Source: Methanospirillum stamsii
Lineage (GTDB): Archaea > Halobacteriota > Methanomicrobia > Methanomicrobiales > Methanospirillaceae
Direction of reading: 5' to 3'
NCBI RefSeq assembly: GCF_003173335.1
Contig: NZ_QGMZ01000014.1
Location: 147,450 to 211,449 of the forward strand
Length of the DNA: 64,000 bases
Position 1 is the stretch's first letter. Each line of letters starts with the position of its first letter. The notes under the pieces are model-generated. The model did not search any database. It saw nothing but the letters and a program-made list of their open reading frames with translations, and was not told the origin of the DNA. Of this stretch, positions 44,598 to 52,740 are shown one piece after another. The position numbers were made by a program, and so were the translations under genes.

Positions 44598-47500
44598 TTA
44601 ATTGAAACACGTTTTGAATGTATGAGTTAATTTATTGGTAAATACAGGCAATAGAGGATTATTCATGCCTGTGTTGGCAAGCTGTTGAAGGGCCTTAAGA
44701 CGAGGATCATTCAGAAGTTTCTTCTTCTCTGCGTCTTCTGAAACTCCGAGACGAGCCCGATTGTGAAGAGTAAAATACCTATTTGCATATTGAGTTTTTA
44801 CTTTCTCAAGATCCGTTTTCATAGTACGAATCTCTTCAGAAGAGGGGGGAGTAGTCCAGCTGCGAATCTTCGATCTTGCGTTATCGATTTCTTTTCTGAT
44901 CTCTTCTCCTTCCAGTGTTGGAAGGATGATACTTACTTGCTGAATATATGAGGTAATCGGATTTAACTCGTTGATTAATCGGGAGTATTCTGAAATAATC
45001 TGTAGCGAGGTGATACATTTTTTTATGAGATCAACATCATCACGGGAAAGATTGAAATTTTTTAATTTACCCACACTATTAAATCTGCGGAGTGATTCAA
45101 GAAGTTCTTTCCCTTGTTTTAATTCAATAATGAGTGAAGACATCACTTCATCTGAAGGAAGAGGTTCAGATAGAATAGAGACACGTTTATTAAGTTGATC
45201 AAGAGCTACTGCAATGTTTTTCGCTTCTTGTTCTACCTTCCTTTGCAGTGATTCAACTGCACTTTCCTGTGTCGCTGGATTTGAAATTTCTCCAGGTCGA
45301 AGACCAATGGTTGTAAAAAGATATTCTAATAATTCGATTGGAGTCGTTTTTGGAGGTTCAAGATGTTTAAAGGCAATAAGGTCATCTCCAGCCATTTTTG
45401 CCATTGTATCGACATTACTGGCATCGATTTTTCCTTGCACATATGAAATTACAATGGAACCTCTCCAAACGAGTGCTGATAAGACAACCATAAACAATTC
45501 AGGCTCTATCCTGAATTTCTTATCATATTCAACACCATTGAATAACCCTATCAGATCCTGACGGTTTATTACTTGACCTTGTTTTTCAGAAAGAGTAGTG
45601 AGAATGTATTGTGAATATCGAGATTTTTCTGGAGTTAAGACTCCTTCAGTCATTAACTCTAGTCCCGCTAATACCTGTGATCCTGATTTCGTTGTCCTTC
45701 CTTTTATCCAGGATAAGGCATCTATTACCATATCATGTCGGTTTGTCGAGGTGATAGTTACTGAGAATTTAGGATAATCAGGAGATATATCATTGAAATG
45801 GGGAGATACACAATAAGAAGCGATTTCATTTATCGCACGATGAACCTCTGGGCCCAGAGGAATAGTTGATTCCTTACTCCATTCAACCAGTTTCTTTGTT
45901 TGACTTTGATAAGTTACTTCAAGTGAATGACCCATATTGGCACTAAGCCATTGGACAATATCCTTGAGATATCCTTGAGCCTTCCTATCATAATCTTGTC
46001 TGTCTTTTACATTTGTAATAGCAGACATCTCTCTGGCACCACCATATTTCCGAAGTGCATCAATGAATGCATCATCTTTTTTAATGAGCCTAAAGAAGAT
46101 TTCATCAGGTTTATGTTCATCATTAAACACTGGAGGATCAAAAGGCTGAATGAAATAAAGATAGAAATCTCTGGGTGGTTGGGCTGTGGATCTCTCATTA
46201 GGAGCTCCAAAGAAGAGGTATCCCATCCTACCCACATTACGGTCTCTCCATATGAGTTCATGTTCCCAGATACGATATCCACTTACATAGGTTGTATCTG
46301 GTCTATCCATCAAACGGGTGAGAGCTTCAAAATAGTATTTGTCCAGTTGATCATCATTGAGACCATCACCTTTCTCCTCAATGAGCCGCTCAATATCAAT
46401 ACTCTTTTTTAAATCGATATAGTATTGCTTACTTTCTTCATTCTTTGAGATAAATTTCCCAGAAACAGTCGTAACGATGTCTTTTATGATTGATTCAACA
46501 GTCGTAAGGAGAAATTGTGATTCTTTTTCGGGTAAACTTTTCAGAAAAATACATAGTTCATCCTTGATTTGTTCAGAAGTCAGACCTGTTGGTTTGTCAA
46601 CATCGATTGTTTGAAGCCTTGCAACCAAGAGCCCATGAATGATCCGAAGTGCTGCCTCTTTATACTGTGGTTTAGGAAATGAACGGGAAATGAGATTTTC
46701 AAGAACTGTTCCCTTTTCTATGACATCACGAACATTAGGATCAGATAATAATGAAACATCCTGTTTCATTACATTCCAATACCGATCAAAAGAGATAAGA
46801 CCTGGAGCATCCTGAGGCACTTTCTCCTCCATGAGGCCTGTGAGATCTTTACTAATTGACTGCAAAATATGTCTATTTTCTACGATGAACAAAAGCTCCA
46901 GGGTCTCAATATATGATGGATGAATTGGATATAGTGAAACAAATTCCTCCATGCGCTCAGCCATTTGGGAGTATAATGAGGAATACTGAGAAAGATGTTC
47001 ACGGACAATTGCTTTTTGTTTATCATCCTTTTTAAGCAATCGTTCGGAGACAACATAACTGATGTCTTCTTTCATTATCCGTATCTGCTCATACCGATCC
47101 TTTACCCTTCGAAGAGTATCTGCAGCAAATTGAAATCTGGGAGATTCAAATAAACTCTCTTGAATGCCTGCTAAAAATCTAAAATGAGAATATTTACAGG
47201 ATTCTCCTAATTCCCTCAAAAATATTAAATCATATATGAGATCCAATTCAGGTCTTTGACGAAGATATTCAAGCATTTCATCAATAGCAAATATCAATCC
47301 AGTATCGGGATATTTTACCTGAAATGCTCCCATCATGGCTATGAGATCATCTTTATTATTCGCTTTTTTTGTCTCATCGGCAGCTGGAAATTTGTAATTG
47401 ACTCCTATTTTCTCTAGTTCTGTTTCCAGAACACTGCAAAAAATATCTCGAATTGGTCTTTTTACTGCCCCGATTTCTGTCCTGATTACTTTATACTTTC

Positions 47501-47819
47501 CCGATAATGGTTCAATTTCATTTCGGACCCTTTCATTTGTAATATATTTGTAAATATTAGGATACTCAAGTACACTCGTAAGGACAGACATCATATGAGA
47601 TTTACCTGTCCCGTAATTACCCACAATAAACAGGCCTTTTCGATCTATTGTCGTAGTTAAACTTAATTGTGGTATGATTTGACCCACCAGTTTTTCGGCC
47701 ATTCCTTGAGATATCACAAAAGTTTTTACTAGCCTCTCGGCACCTGCCAGTTCATCAGCATCTCTTAACTGAATCGTTCCTTCAATTGAATCGAATTGGA
47801 CAATATCCTTATACTTCAT
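44598..47819 (-). CDS. brxC: BREX BrxC/PglY-type ATPase, truncated by TAA
   Basis: A 1073-residue AAA+ ATPase (DUF6079-like). Walker A is IVGNYGTGKSHMMS (about 67-80), Walker B region FAIDEMLEYLRQR. It is a core BREX component, essential for defence in studied systems. The frame ends at TAA 44598, but the same frame continues to 44127; counting through the stop, the gene is 1231 codons (47819-44127 is an exact multiple of three), close to the size I would expect for type 3 BrxC. Start ATG 47819 is 10 bp downstream of brxF. Confidence 0.88.
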   Translation of the reverse strand: MKYKDIVQFDSIEGTIQLRDADELAGAERLVKTFVISQGMAEKLVGQIIPQLSLTTTIDRKGLFIVGNYGTGKSHMMSVLTSVLEYPNIYKYITNERVRNEIEPLSGKYKVIRTEIGAVKRPIRDIFCSVLETELEKIGVNYKFPAADETKKANNKDDLIAMMGAFQVKYPDTGLIFAIDEMLEYLRQRPELDLIYDLIFLRELGESCKYSHFRFLAGIQESLFESPRFQFAADTLRRVKDRYEQIRIMKEDISYVVSERLLKKDDKQKAIVREHLSQYSSLYSQMAERMEEFVSLYPIHPSYIETLELLFIVENRHILQSISKDLTGLMEEKVPQDAPGLISFDRYWNVMKQDVSLLSDPNVRDVIEKGTVLENLISRSFPKPQYKEAALRIIHGLLVARLQTIDVDKPTGLTSEQIKDELCIFLKSLPEKESQFLLTTVESIIKDIVTTVSGKFISKNEESKQYYIDLKKSIDIERLIEEKGDGLNDDQLDKYYFEALTRLMDRPDTTYVSGYRIWEHELIWRDRNVGRMGYLFFGAPNERSTAQPPRDFYLYFIQPFDPPVFNDEHKPDEIFFRLIKKDDAFIDALRKYGGAREMSAITNVKDRQDYDRKAQGYLKDIVQWLSANMGHSLEVTYQSQTKKLVEWSKESTIPLGPEVHRAINEIASYCVSPHFNDISPDYPKFSVTITSTNRHDMVIDALSWIKGRTTKSGSQVLAGLELMTEGVLTPEKSRYSQYILTTLSEKQGQVINRQDLIGLFNGVEYDKKFRIEPELFMVVLSALVWRGSIVISYVQGKIDASNVDTMAKMAGDDLIAFKHLEPPKTTPIELLEYLFTTIGLRPGEISNPATQESAVESLQRKVEQEAKNIAVALDQLNKRVSILSEPLPSDEVMSSLIIELKQGKELLESLRRFNSVGKLKNFNLSRDDVDLIKKCITSLQIISEYSRLINELNPITSYIQQVSIILPTLEGEEIRKEIDNARSKIRSWTTPPSSEEIRTMKTDLEKVKTQYANRYFTLHNRARLGVSEDAEKKKLLNDPRLKALQQLANTGMNNPLLPVFTNKLTHTFKTCFN

Positions 47820-47829
47820 AGAATCCCCC

Positions 47830-48300
47830 CTAAATCCACCGTTCTGTATCTAATGAGAAAATTTGTGCATCAATGTCTTTTCTGCTGATTTTTTTATAAT
47901 CTACATGGCCAGTATCTCCAAAATAAATGAGATCACCTTGAATTCGTGCTGAAACAGTCATGATTATTTTCATATTTTTACTAATACTCGAAAACATTGA
48001 AAAAGGTAGTAAATCGTTAAAGGGTTTAGAAAAAACCACTTCAGTATTGTCCAAACAAATTGTATTATTCCACTCTTTCCGAGCATGATTTCGGAGAAAT
48101 AGATCTATATTTTGTGAATCTGGGTTTAGTTCATCGGTATATATCTTTTCAGAAATGAATCGATTAAGATTAATGATCTTACAATTAATACTTGCAGAAA
48201 TTTCTTTAAGAAGAGAAGTTTTGCCTGAACCTGATGGGCCTATTAAACAGAACAATCCAGTATTATTATTTTCAAAATCTCTGAGGACTTGTAAGTCCAT
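47830..48300 (-). CDS. brxF: BREX type 3 P-loop protein BrxF
   Basis: A 156-residue small ATPase with Walker A GPSGSGKTSLL (about 21-31) and a Walker B-like strand TICLDNTEVV. This size and its place immediately before brxC define BrxF of BREX type 3. First gene of the operon; AT-rich sequence upstream (48301-48350) has TTTAAAAA-type TATA candidates and no Shine-Dalgarno, so the mRNA may be leaderless or short-leadered. Confidence 0.88.
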   Translation of the reverse strand: MDLQVLRDFENNNTGLFCLIGPSGSGKTSLLKEISASINCKIINLNRFISEKIYTDELNPDSQNIDLFLRNHARKEWNNTICLDNTEVVFSKPFNDLLPFSMFSSISKNMKIIMTVSARIQGDLIYFGDTGHVDYKKISRKDIDAQIFSLDTERWI

Positions 48301-48483
48301 ATAAAATAGTTTTGATTTTTAAACCAAATATGAATTTCTTTTTTAAACTGGTGCAGTTACAAAATTCTTGATCTTTATCCCTTTAAAGAATCAGTTAAAG
48401 GAATTACTCTCAATTGTCGCTTCTGTCGCTCCATTCATCGATCTCTCCACTCTCCTCCCCCAGTTTCAGATCCCTGTTCATCC

Positions 48484-48491
48484 ATTTATAT
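48484..48491 (+). promoter_or_regulatory. TATA box TTTATATA
   Basis: TTTATATA lies about 47 bp before the ATG at 48531, so the transcript would start near 48512 and have a short leader. It suggests that the now broken gene at 48531 had its own promoter. Confidence 0.45.
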
Positions 48492-48530
48492 ACTCCCGCC
48501 AATTTCTATTCAGCCGTGAGAGATCACGGC

Positions 48531-49043
48531 ATGGGTCAATCGAACATGGCAGATTTCACACAGACTGCAACGGTGAAGACAGCAGTCAGGGAGCTTGCAG
48601 CTCCCATAGACAGCATGGCAGCCTTCACCTCAATTATCGACGACATCCTGACCAATAACCCATGGGGATGTACGTCCTATGAACAGGCCGGAGTCACCCT
48701 TCCAGGTGTTTCCAAGGCATCCGAGTCCTATACCGGCCGGGTCATCTACGAGAATAACGAGGCCAAGACCGTCGGGACCATCAGCATCAAGGCTCCGACA
48801 CCGTCAGCTTATCACTGATGTCAACATGATCATCGACAACATCGCCCTGAATACCGCTAATTAGGGGCACTCCTTCTCATGACCGCCCACAGGGCTTTTT
48901 CAGCTGCACCCATGTGTCATCACTCCAATGGTGAGCTCTACTCGGTCTGATTTTCCCGTGACTTCATTACCCTCTCATCCTATGAGACTGATGCCATCCG
49001 GATCGGGCATGACCTTGTTGCGAATATAACTGCACTCGCATAA
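48531..49043 (+). pseudogene. decayed gene for a small structural-looking protein
   Basis: From ATG 48531 (or 48546) the frame reads about 95 residues, including MADFTQTATVKTAVREL and NNPWGCTSYEQAGVTLPG, up to PTPSAYH. It then continues in another frame (DVNMIIDNIALNTA), and after more disruptions a last segment SRDFITLSSYETDAIRI ends in TAA at 49041. I infer one original gene of about 165 residues with several frameshifts and stops. No known family; composition is GC-richer than the BREX genes beside it. Confidence 0.45.
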
Positions 49044-49084
49044 ACATAATAATCTCCCCGTTATTCCCTTTCCGAGGTACGGGA

Positions 49085-49654
49085 ATGAATTGGTACTACG
49101 TAATAGCCGGAGCGATCTGCCTCTTTATCGGATGGCAGTTCTCTCAGGCTGATATGATATCAACCTCCATCAGTTGTGATGGAGCAGCTTTGTTGTCCGG
49201 ATCATTCATCTGGCTGAACCAATCGTACAGTCAGCATCTCTTCACAGATGACCGGGCGGTCCTTTCCCGGGATCTCCGGTTCACCGGACCGGCTCTCTCC
49301 ACCATCCGGGTGAACGGTTCGGGGGCGATCGGGTATGATGAGTATGCCGGAAACTACCGGATACCGGATGTCTCTTCGTTCCTCTGTTCCTTCATGGGAG
49401 TGAAGAATGAGGAGAGGCGATCCGAAGAATTGGCTTCTTCCGGCCTGATGCAGAACGGACAGATCATCTCGACCAAACAGGTCGGGGAAGAGGGAACCCG
49501 GTCCCGGACTCTGATCAACGGGACCGGCCAGATGTCTCTCTCAACAGAAACCCGGAGTAACAATACCACAGAGAACAGCCGGACCTATGCCGCCGGTCCG
49601 ATGCAGGTCTCTGAAGTGGTTGCCCTGGGAGGAGGTGAGTATGATGGATGGTAG
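49085..49654 (+). CDS. membrane-anchored hypothetical protein
   Basis: A 189-residue protein with an N-terminal hydrophobic segment (YYVIAGAICLFIGW), then a Ser/Thr/Asn-rich presumably extracellular domain. GAGGT at about 6 nt before the ATG supports the start. No known domain. Its end overlaps the next small gene by 14 bp. Confidence 0.6.
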   Translation: MNWYYVIAGAICLFIGWQFSQADMISTSISCDGAALLSGSFIWLNQSYSQHLFTDDRAVLSRDLRFTGPALSTIRVNGSGAIGYDEYAGNYRIPDVSSFLCSFMGVKNEERRSEELASSGLMQNGQIISTKQVGEEGTRSRTLINGTGQMSLSTETRSNNTTENSRTYAAGPMQVSEVVALGGGEYDGW

Positions 49655-49862
49655 TCTCGTTCTGGCCCTGGTCTCAACCGGAGCAGCCGTTCTGAATGGC
49701 ATCGGGCTCCTGATGACCTGGATGAAGTACCGCAGCCTGGCATATGAATCGCTTATATTTGCCAGCGAGGTGCTCGGTGCTCTGCACGGTGAGGAGGAGG
49801 ATTATACCCCTCCTGACCTTGCAGCCGGAGCACTCTGGATAATCGGGAAGATATCTACCTGA
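49641..49862 (+). CDS. small membrane protein
   Basis: 73 residues from ATG 49641 with GGAGGTG just upstream. One N-terminal hydrophobic helix (LVLALVSTGAAVLNGIGLLM), then a short soluble tail with acidic GEEEDYTPPDL. A decayed copy of its last 25 codons is found at about 50906-50980. Not recognised. Confidence 0.55.
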   Translation: MMDGSLVLALVSTGAAVLNGIGLLMTWMKYRSLAYESLIFASEVLGALHGEEEDYTPPDLAAGALWIIGKIST

Positions 49863-49993
49863 AAACAATGAGTACTACCCTTTTTATGGATCAGTGGGGA
49901 TAATTCAGAAATGCTTCTCACTTATGATTCTTCGGAATGACATAACCTTAAATACCCATGAAAAGAGACCTCTATCTCATTGAAGGTTTATCG

Positions 49994-50773
49994 ATGAAAA
50001 TATTCCATCTTGTTTTGCTGATAATGGTGCTTAGTATTTCTACCTGTGGCAGTGTTCAGGAGACCACTATACTGTCTAATAATACTCCATCATCTTCCGC
50101 AGCTGCCACACAGGATCCGGATCCAGGAACGGTTCAGCCTCTTGCCACATTATCAAATGATCACCCAAGTACAAGCTTAATGCTCGATCCCGGGGTTATC
50201 CTCGTTTCGTTTCAGGCTGAAGGCCCCCAGAGAATGTCATTCGATCCGAAATGTAAACACTGCTGGTTAGAGCCTTCAATTAGAGAAATAACCAGTCCCT
50301 TTCAAGGCAGTCATGCATATGGAATCCCGGAAAAAGATGAATGTACGTTCAATATATCCGGCTCTGGTATCTGGACAGCACAGGTGAGCCGGATGGAAAT
50401 GAATCCTTCCCTTCAGCCTCCTGTAAACCTGTCTGGTTCCGGAACCGCGGTTTCACCGGCATTTTATCTGGAGAAGGGACATTATATCTTCCAGAGAGAA
50501 GAGGCCGGGGAAGCATCACCGGTGTATGACCTCATGTTCTCTAACGGGAGTTACCTTATGGATGCGAACAACACCTACGTCCAGCCTGGATTTGGTGATG
50601 TCTACGATTATTCTTCCCCTGGTAAAATCAGGCTCTTCGATATTGCGGAATCAGGTACCTATTACCTGAGCGTATATGCAAAAGAAAATCCAAAGCCTTG
50701 GAATGCGTCAATCAACATCCTGGCCCCAGCTCCTGTTATGGGCCCTGGTCCGGCGATTCTAAAGTCCACTTAA
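49994..50773 (+). CDS. secreted hypothetical protein
   Basis: A 259-residue exported protein. The frame is open from 49958, but ATG 49994 is chosen because it begins a clean signal peptide (MKIFHLVLLIMVLSI) and has GAAGGT about 8 nt upstream. The mature part is Ser/Thr/Pro-rich at first, then beta-rich with CKHCW and sequences like SGTYYLSVYAKE that suggest a pre-peptidase or jelly-roll-like C-terminal domain. Function unknown. Confidence 0.7.
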   Translation: MKIFHLVLLIMVLSISTCGSVQETTILSNNTPSSSAAATQDPDPGTVQPLATLSNDHPSTSLMLDPGVILVSFQAEGPQRMSFDPKCKHCWLEPSIREITSPFQGSHAYGIPEKDECTFNISGSGIWTAQVSRMEMNPSLQPPVNLSGSGTAVSPAFYLEKGHYIFQREEAGEASPVYDLMFSNGSYLMDANNTYVQPGFGDVYDYSSPGKIRLFDIAESGTYYLSVYAKENPKPWNASINILAPAPVMGPGPAILKST

Positions 50774-51237
50774 TTTCGGACAATTTTTTCCATTTTTCAC
50801 ATCCTGATACCGAAAAGGAATAGTGTTATGACGGCATTTTTGGAATACTTCGATTTTTCTGATGTTATTCATACCATGAGCAAGGAACACGATGCTTTGC
50901 ATAGGGGGGAGGAGGAGAATCCGGTGACCTTGTGCCCGGAGCACTCTCGATCATTGGGAGGGTCTCTTCCTGAAAATAGTCTGACCGGTTTTCGAAACCG
51001 GGATATTTTAAGCGTTGTGATACGTATGTGCCGTGATTTGTAGATTTGAGAGTATTATTAAGTCACCCCAATTACTGGTCTCCCACTATAGCATAATGTA
51101 GCCTTTGATACTCTGACATTCATGGTCATCGTGAAAACTCATGTGAATAATTCGGTAATCCGTGGAATCAGATGGGGAATAATGAATTGATATTGATCAT
51201 ACCCTCTTCATTCCTATCAATCAACCTTCATCCCCGA
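50774..51237. other. intergenic stretch with a relic
   Basis: At about 50906-50980 the plus strand resembles the 3' end of the small membrane protein gene (49800-49866): both have GAGGAGGAG, then a GACCTTG...CCGGAGCACTCT run and an ATCxTTGGGA-like end, with frameshifts. The rest, to 51237, is AT-rich with nothing recognisable. Confidence 0.45.
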
Positions 51238-52518
51238 TCAATGTAAAACCCAGTCAGCCAGACAAACATACCGAATCTGAACACCACTCACCATCTCAAT
51301 ACCTTCTTCTTCCAGAGTAATAATAATCCCTTCAGAGAGGTTATACTTTTTAATGGCTTCAATAAGGCCCCGGATCTCTCGTTTTCGGGTTTCATCTTTT
51401 TGCAGAGATGCACAAACCTGGATCACCTGAATAGGCTCTCCATTCTGAGTGACAACAAAATCACATTCATACCGATCCTTATGATACCATAGAGTGTTCC
51501 CCCTTTGAATAAGAGTTGTGCATACGAGATTTTCCATTATATGTTCGATATTATCCGAAAATGCATATGCAACTGCATTCATAAGCCCGGTATCAGCACA
51601 ATATACCTTTTTCGCATGACTCTGCTGATTCTGGGCAGAATAATCAAATTTTCGAATCAGGTGTAAAAGATATGCATCCTCTGCATAACCGATATACTCC
51701 TTCACGGTATCGGCAGAAATCTTTAGTGATCCAGCAAGTCTGTGAAATGATACCAAATTCCCAACCTGTGAAAGGCATATGTACAGTAATGAAATGAGAC
51801 CCTGAGTGGACCGGATGGTCCGGGGTATGAGAATATCTTTAAGATAAATTGTTTCGTAGTATTGGCGTAACAGGACATCCTTTACTTTTTCATTCTCTTC
51901 AAGTACTATCCTTGGAAAACCCCCATATCTTAAAAATTGCATCATAAGAACATTTTTTTCTACCGTTGAGGGATTCTCTTTTCCAATAAATGTGAGAAAT
52001 TCGGAAAAATTTAATGGATAGATACGAACCGGGAGATATCTTCCTGATAGACGAAGACTCATTTCATGCTCGATTACCTGGGAAGTTGAACCGGTTGCAA
52101 TTAATTTTATGTCCGGTATAGTATCATAGATAATTTTCACAGTAGAAGCCCAATGTGGACAGAGTTGAACTTCATCCATGCAGACACAGGAAAGACCGTG
52201 ATGCTCAATTCTGTATCGCTCGATAATATCCATCAAAAAGCCGGGTTCTTGTGCATGTGCATTAAGAATTGGTTCATCAAGATTCAGGTACAATATTGAT
52301 TTTGGTTGGACCGTCTTTTGTATCATGTCCGCAATTATTTGATATAACAGAGTTGACTTACCTGTCCTCCTGGCTCCAAGAAGAACCAGTACTTCACGTA
52401 AAGAAAGATACAAATCAATGTCAGGGTATCGTGATAAACGGGGAATACCTGTTGGAAAACTCTGGTTCTGCCACCAGGGATTCTGTCGTTCAATTGCAAT
52501 CCTGACAGATGTGTCCAG
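51238..52518 (-). CDS. AAA_14/DUF4143-type ATPase without a normal start codon
   Basis: Walker A is LLGARRTGKSTLLYQI, Walker B CVCMDEVQLCP, sensor-like IATGSTSQ, and the C-terminal DUF4143 nuclease-like domain includes YECDFVV. The best in-frame conventional start is TTG 52413, only 12 codons before the P-loop. The homologous-looking N-terminus (RIAIERQNPWWQNQSFP) extends upstream to a CTG at 52516, right behind a TGA at 52522, with no ATG or GTG. So either an unusual start is used or the true start was lost. The coordinates include this extension. Such ATPases often travel in accessory regions. Confidence 0.75.
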   Translation of the reverse strand: MDTSVRIAIERQNPWWQNQSFPTGIPRLSRYPDIDLYLSLREVLVLLGARRTGKSTLLYQIIADMIQKTVQPKSILYLNLDEPILNAHAQEPGFLMDIIERYRIEHHGLSCVCMDEVQLCPHWASTVKIIYDTIPDIKLIATGSTSQVIEHEMSLRLSGRYLPVRIYPLNFSEFLTFIGKENPSTVEKNVLMMQFLRYGGFPRIVLEENEKVKDVLLRQYYETIYLKDILIPRTIRSTQGLISLLYICLSQVGNLVSFHRLAGSLKISADTVKEYIGYAEDAYLLHLIRKFDYSAQNQQSHAKKVYCADTGLMNAVAYAFSDNIEHIMENLVCTTLIQRGNTLWYHKDRYECDFVVTQNGEPIQVIQVCASLQKDETRKREIRGLIEAIKKYNLSEGIIITLEEEGIEMVSGVQIRYVCLADWVLH

Positions 52519-52740
52519 GTTTCAATTATAGTCTGTGATAATACATATTTTTTCCTACTATATTCTGAATTCTAGCAATAAACTGTAAATCTCGATTGAG
52601 GATTGAGAGTTACGAAAGGCATTACTCATTATATTTGAATATAATCTCTTCAAGATTGGAGTACCGTACAAAACGGGAGAAGAAGAAAAAGCGAGGTTAT
52701 AGATTCGTTGATATTTTGACACAGTATCATATACCTCCTC

